Made by a program: the position numbers and the translations under genes. DNA of 64,000 bases from Rhodospirillaceae bacterium (GTDB taxonomy: Bacteria > Pseudomonadota > Alphaproteobacteria > Bin65), in assembly GCA_009840595.1 (NCBI GenBank), contig VXNK01000020.1, positions 1-64,000 of the forward strand, in the 5' to 3' direction. How positions within the stretch are numbered: position 1 is the stretch's first letter; each line of letters opens with the position of its first letter. Below are positions 24,402 to 33,133 of this stretch, piece by piece. The notes under the pieces are model-generated. The model saw only the letters and a list, made by a program, of their open reading frames with translations, was not told the origin of the DNA and ran no database searches.

Positions 24402-25691
24402 ATGACCGTGAACCAGATCCTTCAGCCGACCCCGGGACCCGTAACAGGGGCTTTTCTCCGGGATTTCCCCGATCCGCTTCACCCGGAAACCGCCGCGGTC
24501 CATAGCGGGATTGTGCGCAGCGGCTTCGAGGAGACCGCCGAGGCGCTGTATCTCACCTCCGGCTATGTCTATGGCTCGGCCGAGGAGGCGGCGGACGCCT
24601 TCGAGAACCCCGACCTGCGCTACGTCTACAGCCGCTACGGCAACCCGACGGTGCAGATGTTCGTCGACCGGCTGTGCGCCATCGAGGGTGCAGAGGCCGG
24701 CGTGGCGACCGCGAGCGGCATGTCGGCGGTCTTCACCGCCCTGATCGGCCTGCTGCGCACCGGCGACCGGCTGGTGGCGTCGCGCGCCCTGTTCGGCTCC
24801 TGCGCCTTCGTCTGCACCGATATCCTGCCCCGCTTCGGCATCGTCACCGAGCTGGTCGACGGCACGGACCTCGCGGCCTGGGAGCGGGCGCTGGCAACCC
24901 CGGCTAAGGCGGTCTTCCTGGAGACGTCGACCAATCCGCAGCTCGAAATCGTCGATCTCGCGGCGGTTGCCGGCCTCGCCCACGACGCCGGCGCGACGGT
25001 GGTGGTCGACAATGTCTTCGCCACGCCGCTGCTCCAGCGGCCGCTCGAACTCGGCGCGGATGTCGCGGTGTACTCCGCGACCAAGCATATCGACGGGCAG
25101 GGGCGCTGCCTCGGCGGCGCCATCCTCGGCTCAAAGGAATACTGCACCGAGGCGCTCTCGCCATTCGTGCGCCACACCGGGCCGAGCATGAGCCCGTTCA
25201 ACGCCTGGGTGCTGCTCAAGGGGCTGGAGACCCTGGCGGTGCGGGTCGAGCGCCAGTGCCGGACGGCGACCCAAATCGCGCACTGGCTGGAAGCGCGCGC
25301 CGGCGTCCGCCGGGTGCTCTATCCCTTCCTCGACTCCCATCCCCAGGCGGAACTGGCGCGCCGCCAGATGTCGGACGGCGGCACGGTCGTCACCTTTATG
25401 ATTGAGGGTACGATCGAAGGCGGCCGGCGCGAAGCCTTCGCCCTGCTCAACGCCCTGCAGCTGATCCCGATTTCCAACAATCTGGGCGACGCCAAGAGCC
25501 TGGCGACCCACCCGGCCTCGACGACGCACCACCGGATCGGCGCCGAAGGCCGGGCCGCCGTCGGCATCGGCGACGACATGATCCGCCTGTCGGTCGGCCT
25601 CGAACATCCCGACGACCTGATCCGCGACCTGGACCGCGCCTTGGACTGCGCGGGCGCCCTGGCCGGCCCCGGCTTCCGGCAAACGGCCTGA
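24402..25691 (+). CDS. metZ: O-succinylhomoserine sulfhydrylase
   Basis: 429 residues, Cys/Met-metabolism PLP enzyme that makes homocysteine from O-succinylhomoserine and sulfide. The PLP lysine is Lys228 in VAVYSATKHIDGQGR; SRYGNPTVQMFVDRLCAIEG and LETSTNPQLEIVDL are family blocks. Length fits MetZ. I place the start at ATG 24402: an earlier in-frame ATG at 24327 lies inside the riboswitch and encodes non-conserved residues. ATG 24396 and GTG 24408 are alternatives. Regulation is by S-adenosylmethionine through the tandem leader. A rhodanese gene follows after 17 bases. Confidence 0.95.
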   Translation: MTVNQILQPTPGPVTGAFLRDFPDPLHPETAAVHSGIVRSGFEETAEALYLTSGYVYGSAEEAADAFENPDLRYVYSRYGNPTVQMFVDRLCAIEGAEAGVATASGMSAVFTALIGLLRTGDRLVASRALFGSCAFVCTDILPRFGIVTELVDGTDLAAWERALATPAKAVFLETSTNPQLEIVDLAAVAGLAHDAGATVVVDNVFATPLLQRPLELGADVAVYSATKHIDGQGRCLGGAILGSKEYCTEALSPFVRHTGPSMSPFNAWVLLKGLETLAVRVERQCRTATQIAHWLEARAGVRRVLYPFLDSHPQAELARRQMSDGGTVVTFMIEGTIEGGRREAFALLNALQLIPISNNLGDAKSLATHPASTTHHRIGAEGRAAVGIGDDMIRLSVGLEHPDDLIRDLDRALDCAGALAGPGFRQTA

Positions 25692-25708
25692 CGAAAGGAT
25701 CGGAACCG

Positions 25709-26110
25709 ATGGCGACTCTTTCGAACAAGAAGAACATCACCGTCCAGGCGGTCGACGTGCACCGGGCGAAGATGCTGCTGGAGGCCGGCGAGGCCGTGCT
25801 GATCGACGTGCGCGAGGACATCGAATACGAGGACGAATACATTCCCGGCGCGGCGCACTATCCGCTCTCGACCTTCGACAGCTTCCGGCCCGAGGGCGAC
25901 AGCGGCAAGATCGGCATCTTCCATTGCCGCTCCGGCCGCCGGACCGCGGAAAATTTCGCCCGCTTCCTCGAAACCGGCTACCGGGAGGTCGTCCACATGG
26001 ACGGCGGCATCGTCGACTGGTTGATCGCCGGCTATCCGGTGCGCGGGGAGGACGACGGGGAGGCGACGCCGGACCTGCCCGCGCGGCCGGCCGGATCGGA
26101 GGCGGCGTGA
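25709..26110 (+). CDS. Rhodanese-like sulfurtransferase
   Basis: 133 residues, a single rhodanese domain. The active-site loop is FHCRSGRRTAENFARFL with the catalytic Cys near residue 75; LIDVREDIEYEDEYIPGAAH is the CH2A motif. Cytosolic, with an acidic/Ala-rich tail after residue 117. AAAGGATCGG upstream is a good ribosome site. Only 17 bases separate it from metZ, so it is probably in the same SAM-controlled message; a role in sulfur delivery to MetZ or in cyanide/thiosulfate handling is inference. Confidence 0.93.
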   Translation: MATLSNKKNITVQAVDVHRAKMLLEAGEAVLIDVREDIEYEDEYIPGAAHYPLSTFDSFRPEGDSGKIGIFHCRSGRRTAENFARFLETGYREVVHMDGGIVDWLIAGYPVRGEDDGEATPDLPARPAGSEAA

Positions 26111-26250
26111 GGGGGCGGTGCGGTTGCCGGCCGTATCGCAGCGGCCGCAAATTCCGCAAGAACAGGGTCGCGCCGGCGTATATATAATGAAGTGAATGTT
26201 CCAAAAAATAAGATAAAATTATATTATATCAGCCTGTTATCGCTCGAAGT

Positions 26251-26340
26251 TGGCGGATGGGGTGGGATTCGAACCCACGAGACGCATTCACGCCTGCCGG
26301 TTTTCAAGACCGGTGCCTTCGACCGCTCGGCCACCCATCC
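26251..26340 (-). tRNA. tRNA-Ser (anticodon TGA)
   Basis: Read on the minus strand: acceptor GGATGGG...CCCATCC, an A-box-like TGGCCGAGCGGTCGA, anticodon arm CCGGTCTTGAAAACCGG with TGA at 26306-26304, a long serine-type variable arm and T-loop GGGTTCGAATCCC. The discriminator G and CCA are encoded (26254-26251). The flanking DNA towards metZ (26170-26245) is strikingly AT-rich; no gene is supported there. Confidence 0.97.
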
Positions 26341-26410
26341 GTCGCAAGGGAAACTAGCGCGTCAAGTGCCCGGTTAGTAGGGTTTCAAAGGGGTCCATAC
26401 CATTGACTTT

Positions 26411-26508
26411 GCCGCCCCGGACTTGATCCGGGGCCCAGGGCCGACCCGAACAGTCTCAGCCGGTGGCCCCTGGGCCCCGGATCTTCGCTGCGCTCCGTCC
26501 GGGGCGGC
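26411..26508. repeat. Interspersed palindromic repeat, family A (complete copy)
   Basis: Outer arms GCCGCCCCGG and CCGGGGCGGC; inner arms GATCCGGGGCCCAGGG and CCCTGGGCCCCGGATC. It shares the inner arm and the CTTCGCTGCGCTCCGTCCGG tract with the element at 2296-2382. It fills the gap between tRNA-Ser and the D,D-carboxypeptidase gene. Confidence 0.8.
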
Positions 26509-26697
26509 AATGTTGGGATGGGTGAAATATGTCGGCCATCGGAAGGACAGTTGGCCGCAAACGCATAGTCAGCGACATGATCCCCTTTGACGCCCCCTAC
26601 GATGACGGGCGCCTGCCGAAGCAATGCCGGCGCGCGAGGCTATCCGGGCGGCGAATTATCCGTACAATGGCGCCGCCTCCGACCGCGCCGGGTGACG

Positions 26698-27537
26698 ATG
26701 CGCTCCTGCCTGCTCCTACTCCTGCCGACATGCCTGATCCTGTCGCCGGCCACAGCAGCGGAAGCGGGCAGGGCGGCCGGAAGCGCCATCGCCACCCCGG
26801 CGAAACAGGCGTTGCTGGTCGAGTATCCGTCCTTTCGCACGCTCCTGGCGAAGAACGCCGGGGACAGGATGCGGCCCTCGTCCATGACCAAGCTGATGAC
26901 CGCCCTGCTGGTCTTCGAGGCGCTGCGGTCCGGCGCGCTCTCCGCGGAGGCGCGGATCGCCGCCAGCAGCCATGCCGCCGGGCAGCGCGGGTCGCGCGTC
27001 GGCCTCAAGCGCGGCGCCCGCTACCGGGTGCGCGACCTGGTGCGGGCGACGATCGTGTATTCCGCCAACGACGCCACGGTCGCCCTGGCCGAGCGGCTGG
27101 CCGGCAGCGAGACGGCCTTCGCCGCGGCGATGACCCGGCGCGCGCGCCAACTCGGTCTGCGCGACACCGCGTTCCGCAACGCCACCGGCTTCACCGCCCC
27201 CGGCCACCTGACCAGCGCACGCGACATCGCCCGGCTGGCCGGCGAGATCGTCGCCCGGTTCCCGGTGCGCTACCGGCTGTTCGCCCTGCGCTCGGTGCAG
27301 TTCGGCGGCAAGACGTGGCGCAACCGGAACCCGGTGCTCGGCCGGGTCGTGGGCGCGGACGGTCTGAAAACCGGCCAGACCCGGGCCGGGGGCTACGGCC
27401 TCGTCGCCTCGGCGAAGCGCGGCGGCCGGCGGCTGATCCTGGTGATCAACGGCCTGACGAGCGCCGCCGGCCGGCAGCGCGAAGCGGTGCGCCTGCTGCG
27501 CTGGGGCTTTCGCCAACCTGCCGGTGCCGGGCAGTAG
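26698..27537 (+). CDS. D-alanyl-D-alanine carboxypeptidase (PBP5/DacF type, short)
   Basis: 279 residues with a signal peptide (RSCLLLLLPTCLILSPATA, cleavage near residue 20). All three penicillin-binding motifs are present: SMTK (Ser62, Lys65), SAN (122-124) and KTG (224-226). It trims the terminal D-Ala of peptidoglycan stem peptides in the periplasm. It ends about 50 residues after KTG, so the C-terminal PBP5 beta domain and membrane-anchoring helix are absent, suggesting a soluble enzyme. ATG 26698 is chosen because the signal peptide begins there. It heads a run dacF-tmk-holB with almost no spacing. Confidence 0.9.
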   Translation: MRSCLLLLLPTCLILSPATAAEAGRAAGSAIATPAKQALLVEYPSFRTLLAKNAGDRMRPSSMTKLMTALLVFEALRSGALSAEARIAASSHAAGQRGSRVGLKRGARYRVRDLVRATIVYSANDATVALAERLAGSETAFAAAMTRRARQLGLRDTAFRNATGFTAPGHLTSARDIARLAGEIVARFPVRYRLFALRSVQFGGKTWRNRNPVLGRVVGADGLKTGQTRAGGYGLVASAKRGGRRLILVINGLTSAAGRQREAVRLLRWGFRQPAGAGQ

Positions 27538-27541
27538 ACCG

Positions 27542-28204
27542 GTGGTGGATCGCGGGCCTACAGCCGGGCGCTTCATCACCGTCGAAGGCGGGGAGGGGGC
27601 CGGCAAGTCGACCCACATCCGCCTGCTCGCCGCCTGGCTGGACGGGCGGGGCATCGAGACCGTGACGACCCGGGAACCGGGCGGCACGCCGGGCGCCGAG
27701 GCGATCCGCGCGCTGATCGTCACCGGCGCGCCGGACCGGTGGGACGCCATGACCGAAGCCCTGCTCATCGCCGCGGCCCGGCGCGACCACGCCGGGAAGG
27801 TCATCCGGCCGGCGCTGGCGCGCGGCGCCTGGGTGCTGTGCGACCGCTTCGCCGATTCGACCCTCGCCTACCAGGGCTATGCCGGCGGCCTGCCGCTGGA
27901 CGGGCTGGCCGCGCTGACCCGGTTCGCGGCGGGCGACCTGACGCCGGACCTGACGATCGTTCTCGACCTGCCGGCCGAAGCGGGGTTGGCGCGGGCAGGG
28001 CGGCGAACGGCTGCCGGACCCGAGACCGAGACCCGGTTCGAAGGCCGCGATCTCCGGTTCCACGAAGCGGTGCGCGACGGCTTTCTCGACATCGCCCGGA
28101 AGGAACCGGCGCGCTGCGTCGTCGTCGATGCCGCCGCGCCGGTCGACGACGTGGCCCGGCGGATCGCCGCGGCGGTCGGGGAAAGGCTGTTCGCCGATGG
28201 CTGA
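27542..28204 (+). CDS. tmk: Thymidylate kinase
   Basis: About 220 residues. Phosphorylates dTMP to dTDP. P-loop VEGGEGAGKSTHIRLL at the N-terminus, TREPGGTPGAEAIRALI substrate block, DRFADSTLAYQG (DRx motif) and a LID-type RFEGRDLRFHEAVR. The start is uncertain: GTG 27542, GTG 27545, or GTG 27524 overlapping the carboxypeptidase end are all in frame; the first lies just after that gene's stop. An alternating PETETR stretch near residue 155 comes from a hexanucleotide-like run. The stop overlaps the holB start. Confidence 0.94.
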   Translation: MVDRGPTAGRFITVEGGEGAGKSTHIRLLAAWLDGRGIETVTTREPGGTPGAEAIRALIVTGAPDRWDAMTEALLIAAARRDHAGKVIRPALARGAWVLCDRFADSTLAYQGYAGGLPLDGLAALTRFAAGDLTPDLTIVLDLPAEAGLARAGRRTAAGPETETRFEGRDLRFHEAVRDGFLDIARKEPARCVVVDAAAPVDDVARRIAAAVGERLFADG

Positions 28205-29312
28205 ACCGAAGGAGGAGGAGACCCGGCCCGGCCCGGAGAACACCCACGCGCTGTTCGGTCACGAGACAGCCGAGGCAGTGCTGGCGAGGGCGTGGCGCAG
28301 CGGCCGGCTCGCCCACGGCTGGCTGCTGACCGGCAGCGAGGGCATCGGCAAAGCGACGCTGGCTTTCCGCTTCGCCCGGGCCGTCCTGTCCGGCGCGATG
28401 GACGGCGCAGCGGCGCCGGCGCAGGCCCTGCCGGGTCTGGCGGACCCTGCCTCGCCCGGCGAGCGCATGGCGAACGCCCGCATGAGGAACGACCGCCTGC
28501 CCGACGTCGGCCCGGACGACGCCGCGGCCCGGAAGATCGCCGCCGGCGCCCATCCCGGACTGCGGGTGATCCGGCGTTCGGTCAACCCGGATACCGGGAA
28601 GGTGCGCGGCGAAATCGTCGTCGGGGACGTGCGCCGCGCCATGGAATTCCTGGGCCGGACGGCGGCCGACGGCGGCTGGCGCATCGTGATCGTCGATCCG
28701 GTCGACGATATGAACCGGAACGCCGCCAACGCCCTGCTCAAATCGCTCGAAGAACCGCCGGACAAGTGCCTGTTTTTACTGATAAGCCATGTTTCCGGCA
28801 CCGTCCTGCCGACGATCCGCTCGCGCTGCCAGATTCTCGCCCTGTCGCCCTTGCCGGCGGCGGATGTCCGGGCCGCACTCGGCGCGGCGGCGCCGGATCT
28901 GGCGCCAAAGGCGGACGAGGCGCTGCTCAACCTCGCCGCGGGCAGTCCGGGCCGGGCGATCCGGCTTATCGAGGCGGACGCCGGCGCGCTGCAGGACCGG
29001 ATCGACGCCATTCTCGAGGCGCCGGAAGCGGGCGGCGGGCTGGCGGCGCTGGACCTGGCCGAACAGGTTGCGCGCAGCGGGGCGACGGCCGCCTTCCGCA
29101 TCGTCGGCGAACTGCTGGCGCGCCGCAGTGCCCGCCTGGCGCACGCCGCCGCGTCGTCGGCGGCACGGGATGAAGCCGCCGCGCTGTGGTTCGAGGTCGC
29201 CGACCGGTTCCGCGAAGCCGAGCGGCTCAACCTCGACCGCCGCCACACCGTATTGAAGGCGTGCCGCGATACCGGCCGCCTCGTCCGGGCGGCGGCCCCG
29301 CCCGGCGGATAA
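28197..29312 (+). CDS. holB: DNA polymerase III delta' subunit
   Basis: 371 residues. Clamp-loader subunit with AAA+ fold: HALFGHETAEAVLARAWRSG, P-loop-like LLTGSEGIGKATLAFRFARA (65-84 region), SLEEPPDKCLFLLISH and IRSRCQILALSPL (arginine-finger SRC motif). ATG 28197 overlaps the tmk end by 8 bp and is the conserved start. The tmk-holB-metG-tatD order is common in bacteria, which supports the assignment. A repeat separates it from metG. Confidence 0.94.
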   Translation: MAEPKEEETRPGPENTHALFGHETAEAVLARAWRSGRLAHGWLLTGSEGIGKATLAFRFARAVLSGAMDGAAAPAQALPGLADPASPGERMANARMRNDRLPDVGPDDAAARKIAAGAHPGLRVIRRSVNPDTGKVRGEIVVGDVRRAMEFLGRTAADGGWRIVIVDPVDDMNRNAANALLKSLEEPPDKCLFLLISHVSGTVLPTIRSRCQILALSPLPAADVRAALGAAAPDLAPKADEALLNLAAGSPGRAIRLIEADAGALQDRIDAILEAPEAGGGLAALDLAEQVARSGATAAFRIVGELLARRSARLAHAAASSAARDEAAALWFEVADRFREAERLNLDRRHTVLKACRDTGRLVRAAAPPGG

Positions 29313-29337
29313 GCGCTTGCGGCGCTTACCTCGCCCG

Positions 29338-29510
29338 TTATTTCGACCGAAGCGCTCTCCCATCCGTCATTTCGACCGAAGCGAAGCGAGTGGAGAAATC
29401 CGGCTGGCGACGAGCGCCGGCCGGATGCCGGAGCCTGTGGCGTCGACGGAGCGCGGACCGGATTTCTCCACTCCGCCCCGGCCGGGGGCCGAGGCTCCGG
29501 TCGAAATGAC
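29338..29510. repeat. Interspersed inverted repeat, 'TTTCGACCGAAGCG' family
   Basis: GTCATTTCGACCG (29366-29378) is inverted at 29498-29510 (CGGTCGAAATGAC); inner arms GGAGAAATCCGG and CCGGATTTCTCC match each other. A second partial copy of the left arm (TTTCGACCGAAGCGCT) sits at about 29341-29356. It fills most of the 341-base gap between holB and metG; the remainder shows no gene. Confidence 0.85.
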
Positions 29511-29653
29511 GAAGAGGGGTTCCGCAGGGAAATCCCGCAAGGGCGATTGGCCGCTGTAGCGCCGCCGCGCGGCTTGGCGTATGTCTCTGGTCCCGGCGCG
29601 CCCGGCCTTTCTGCAACCCTCGACGCCCCCTAGACGCCAGCGGTTCCGACGGC

Positions 29654-31216
29654 ATGACCGACAAGCCCAAATTCTACATCACCACGGCGATTTCCTACGT
29701 CAACGGCGCGCCCCATCTGGGCCATGCCTACGAAGCGATCTCGACCGACGTGATCGCCCGCTACAAGCGGCTGGACGGCTACGACGTGTTCTTCCTGACC
29801 GGGACCGACGAGCACGGCCAGAAGGTCGAATCCTCGGCGCGCGCCCAGGGTATGGAGCCGAAGGCCTTCTGCGACATGATCGCGGCGCAGTTCGAGGAGA
29901 TGACCCGGACGCTCAACATCTCGAACGACGGCTTCATCCGCACGACCGAGCCGCGCCACTACGCATCGACCCGGGCGATCTGGCAGAAGCTGGTCGACGC
30001 CGGCGACATCTATCTCGGCAGCTACGCCGGCTGGTATTCGGTGCGCGACGAGGCCTATTTCAGCGAGGACGAGCTGGTCCGGGACGGCGACCGCTGGCTG
30101 ACGCCCGGCGGGGCCGAGGTCGAGTGGATCGAGGAGCCGAGTTACTTCTTCCGCCTCTCGGCTTACACCGACAGGCTGATCGCCCATTACGAGGCCAACC
30201 CGGATTTCGCCGCGCCGCCGCACCGGCGCAACGAACTGATGAATTTCCTGCGCCAGGGGCTGAAGGACCTGTCGGTGTCGCGCACCAGCTTCCGCTGGGG
30301 CGTGCCGGTGCCGGGCGACGACGAGCACATCGTCTACGTCTGGCTCGACGCGCTGACAAACTACATTACCGCTGCCGGCTATCCCGATGAAGAATCGGAA
30401 TTTTACCGGCGTTACTGGCCGGCCGACATTCACATTGTCGGCAAGGATATCATGCGCTTCCACGCGATCTACTGGCCGGCCTTCCTGATGTCGGCCGGCG
30501 CGCCGCTGCCCGGCCAGGTGTTCGGCCACGGCTTCCTGACCATCGAAGGGCAGAAAATGTCCAAGTCCCTGGGCAACGTCGTAACGCCGGACGCGATGCG
30601 GGAAACCTACGGCCTCGACCAGATGCGCTATTTCCTGATGCGCGAAGTGCCCTACGGCAACGACGGCTCGGTGACGCCGGAGGCCATCGTGCAGCGCATC
30701 AACAGCGACCTGGCGAACGATCTGGGCAATCTCGGCCAGCGCGTGCTCACCATGATCGCGCGCAACTGCGGCGGGCGGGTGCCGGAACCGGGCGGTTTCA
30801 CAGCGGAGGACGAGGCGCTGTTCGCCGCCGCCGAGGCGCTGCCCGGCGAGACGCGGCGCGCCATGGAGGATCTGGCGATCCACCGGATGCTGGAGGCGAT
30901 CTGGCGCGTCGTCGGCGACGCCAACCGCTATGTCGACGCCCAGGCGCCCTGGGCGTTGCGCAAGACCGATCCCGCCCGCATGAACACGGTGCTGTATGTC
31001 CTCGCCGACGTCATCCGGCAGCTGGCGATCTTCGTGCAGCCGGTGGTGCCGGACGCGGCGGGCGCGCTGCTCGAACAGCTTGCGGTGCCGGACGAGGAGG
31101 GCGGCGGGGAGGGCGCCCGCGACTTCGCGGCCCTGCCCGCGCGGCTCACCCCCGGCACGGTGCTGCCGGCGCCCTGGCCGGTATTCCCGCGTTTCGTGGC
31201 CGAAGACGCCGCCTGA
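29654..31216 (+). CDS. metG: Methionyl-tRNA synthetase
   Basis: 520 residues, class I synthetase. The HIGH motif is HLGH in YVNGAPHLGHAYEAISTDVI and the KMSKS motif is GQKMSKSLGNVV near residue 300; FLTGTDEHGQK is the family's connecting block. It lacks the zinc-knuckle cysteines between these motifs and the C-terminal dimerisation domain, so it is the shorter MetG2-like form. It precedes tatD by 40 bases. Confidence 0.97.
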   Translation: MTDKPKFYITTAISYVNGAPHLGHAYEAISTDVIARYKRLDGYDVFFLTGTDEHGQKVESSARAQGMEPKAFCDMIAAQFEEMTRTLNISNDGFIRTTEPRHYASTRAIWQKLVDAGDIYLGSYAGWYSVRDEAYFSEDELVRDGDRWLTPGGAEVEWIEEPSYFFRLSAYTDRLIAHYEANPDFAAPPHRRNELMNFLRQGLKDLSVSRTSFRWGVPVPGDDEHIVYVWLDALTNYITAAGYPDEESEFYRRYWPADIHIVGKDIMRFHAIYWPAFLMSAGAPLPGQVFGHGFLTIEGQKMSKSLGNVVTPDAMRETYGLDQMRYFLMREVPYGNDGSVTPEAIVQRINSDLANDLGNLGQRVLTMIARNCGGRVPEPGGFTAEDEALFAAAEALPGETRRAMEDLAIHRMLEAIWRVVGDANRYVDAQAPWALRKTDPARMNTVLYVLADVIRQLAIFVQPVVPDAAGALLEQLAVPDEEGGGEGARDFAALPARLTPGTVLPAPWPVFPRFVAEDAA

Positions 31217-31256
31217 GGCCCCCAGATTCGAGACCGATCCGAGGCCGAGCCTGAAA

Positions 31257-32054
31257 ATGCTGGTCGACAGCCACTGCCATCTGGATTTCGGCTCGCTGGC
31301 CGAGGACCGCGCCGCCGTGCTCGACCGCGCCTGGCGCGCCGGAGTCGAGACCGTCGTGACCATCTGCACGCGGCTGAGCCGGTTCGGCGAGATACTTGAG
31401 ATCACGAAGGCTCATGAAAGAATCTACTGTTCGGTTGGCGTCCATCCCCACAATACCGACGACGAGGGCATTGAAAACGCGGCGGAACTGATTGAAAAAA
31501 CGGCGTTGCGCAAGGTTGTCGGCATCGGCGAAACCGGGCTGGACTATTTTTACACGAACAGTCATCCAGAAACCCAGCGCGCCAGTTTTATCGCCCATAT
31601 CGCCGCGGCGCGGGAAACCGGCCTGCCGCTGATCGTCCATGCGCGCGACGCCGACCGGGAGACGATGGAGATCCTGACGGCGGAGCGGGAGAGGGGCGCC
31701 TTTCCCGGCGTCATCCACTGCTTCACCGGCTCGCGGGCGCTCGCCGAACGGGCGATCGCGCTCGGGCTCTATATTTCCTTTTCCGGCATCCTGACCTTCA
31801 AGAAGGCGGACGAGCTGCGCGCGATCGCCCGGGACCTGCCGGAGGACCGGCTGCTTGTGGAGACCGACGCGCCGTTTCTCGCGCCGGTTCCGCACCGCGG
31901 CAAGACCAACGAGCCGTCTTTCGTCGTTCACACGGCGCAATGCCTTGCGTCGGTCCGGGAGATGCCGATGGAACGGCTGGCGCAAGTCACGTCCGATAAT
32001 TTTTATCGACTTTTCAATAAGATAGATCGTCCTGCTACAGTCCCGGTGGCATGA
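31257..32054 (+). CDS. tatD: TatD-family metal-dependent DNase/deacylase
   Basis: 265 residues, TIM-barrel hydrolase. MLVDSHCHLDF carries the HxH metal pair; GIGETGLDYFYTNS the Glu; LIVHARDADRET, VIHCFTGSRALAERAI and LLVETDAPFLAPVPHRGKTN the remaining ligands. ATG 31257 begins directly at the conserved MLVDSHCH. A stretch near 31400-31570 is more AT-rich than its surroundings but the protein is intact. Co-transcribed with metG; an AT-rich palindrome starts at its stop codon. Confidence 0.94.
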   Translation: MLVDSHCHLDFGSLAEDRAAVLDRAWRAGVETVVTICTRLSRFGEILEITKAHERIYCSVGVHPHNTDDEGIENAAELIEKTALRKVVGIGETGLDYFYTNSHPETQRASFIAHIAAARETGLPLIVHARDADRETMEILTAERERGAFPGVIHCFTGSRALAERAIALGLYISFSGILTFKKADELRAIARDLPEDRLLVETDAPFLAPVPHRGKTNEPSFVVHTAQCLASVREMPMERLAQVTSDNFYRLFNKIDRPATVPVA

Positions 32055-32087
32055 TTAATTTTCCATAATATATATTATGCGAATCAT
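32051..32087. promoter_or_regulatory. Nested AT-rich palindrome upstream of mazG
   Basis: A perfect 16-bp dyad CATAATATATATTATG (32064-32079) sits inside outer arms ATGATT (32051-32056) and AATCAT (32082-32087). It lies 27 bases before the mazG ATG. It could be an operator or a promoter core (TATATTATG) for mazG; no T-run suited to a terminator on the plus strand. Confidence 0.45.
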
Positions 32088-32113
32088 AGATACGGCGCAC
32101 AGGGAGTGAATCG

Positions 32114-32983
32114 ATGACGACGGACCCCTCTCCGGCTGCCGAAGCTGCCGAGATCGCGGCCGCCGATCCATCCGATGCGGCTGCGGACGCCGCAGCGCAG
32201 ATCCGGCGCCTGCTCGCCGTCATGGCGGCGCTCCGCAATCCGGACGGCGGCTGCCCCTGGGACCTGGAGCAGGATTTCGCCAGCATCGCGCCCTATACCA
32301 TCGAGGAGGCCTACGAGGTCGCCGACGCGATCGGCCGCAACGATATGGCCGATTTGCAGGACGAACTGGGCGACCTGCTGTTCCAGGCCGTGTTCCACGC
32401 CCGGATGGCGGAAGAAGCCGGCGCGTTCGACTTCGCCGACGTCGCCCGCTCCATCGCCGACAAGATGGAACGGCGGCACCCCCACGTCTTCGGCGGGGAA
32501 CGGGTCGCCTCGACCGAGGCCCAGTCGGCCGCCTGGGAGGAACACAAGGCCAGGGAGCGGGTGAGTAAATCAGAACAATCCCTTGAAATATCGAGTGTTC
32601 TTGACGATATTCCGGCCGCCCTGCCCGCCCTGCTCCGGGCCCACAAGCTGGGCCGTCGGATGGCGCGCGCCGGCTTCGACTGGCCGGACGCCCTGGCGAT
32701 CGCCGGCAAGGTCGAAGAGGAACTTGACGAGCTGCGCGCCGAAATCCGTGGCGGCGATGCCGGCCGCATGGCCGGGGAACTCGGCGATCTGCTGTTCACC
32801 GTCGCCCAGATCGGCCGCCGGCTCGGCATCGACCCGGAAGAGGCTCTGCGCCGGGCCAACCGCAAGGTCGAGCGGCGGTTTCGCGCCGTGGAAGACGGCA
32901 TTCGGCGCGATGGCGGCGACATCGCGGCGCTGCCAATGGAAGACCTAGAGCGCTACTGGCGCGCGGCAAAGGCCGCGGAATAG
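32114..32983 (+). CDS. mazG: Nucleoside triphosphate pyrophosphohydrolase MazG
   Basis: 289 residues with two MazG all-alpha domains. Domain 1: CPWDLEQDFASIAPYTIEEA and DLQDELGDLLFQAVFHARMA with the ExxE...ExxD metal residues. Domain 2: VEEELDELRAEI and MAGELGDLLFTVAQIGRRLG. It hydrolyses NTPs to NMP and pyrophosphate and clears aberrant nucleotides. An Ala/Asp-rich N-terminal extension of about 30 residues is not conserved. GGGAGTGAATCG upstream is an acceptable ribosome site. Confidence 0.96.
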   Translation: MTTDPSPAAEAAEIAAADPSDAAADAAAQIRRLLAVMAALRNPDGGCPWDLEQDFASIAPYTIEEAYEVADAIGRNDMADLQDELGDLLFQAVFHARMAEEAGAFDFADVARSIADKMERRHPHVFGGERVASTEAQSAAWEEHKARERVSKSEQSLEISSVLDDIPAALPALLRAHKLGRRMARAGFDWPDALAIAGKVEEELDELRAEIRGGDAGRMAGELGDLLFTVAQIGRRLGIDPEEALRRANRKVERRFRAVEDGIRRDGGDIAALPMEDLERYWRAAKAAE

Positions 32984-33133
32984 GATTTTCGCGGAACGGG
33001 AATTTTGCCGAACCGGGGCGATCCTGCCCGCGCTGCCGGCGGCGCGCAGACTCTCGCCGGGGCCGCGGGGGAAAGTTTTAAACCGTCCCCTACAAAATAA
33101 ATCGGCGGATTCCGGCCATTTCCCGATCTCCGG

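Noticed and set aside
26192-26377. Open frame on the plus strand reading GGIRTHETHSRLPVFKTGAF
   Set aside because: It is the antisense translation of tRNA-Ser, a well-known spurious protein prediction.
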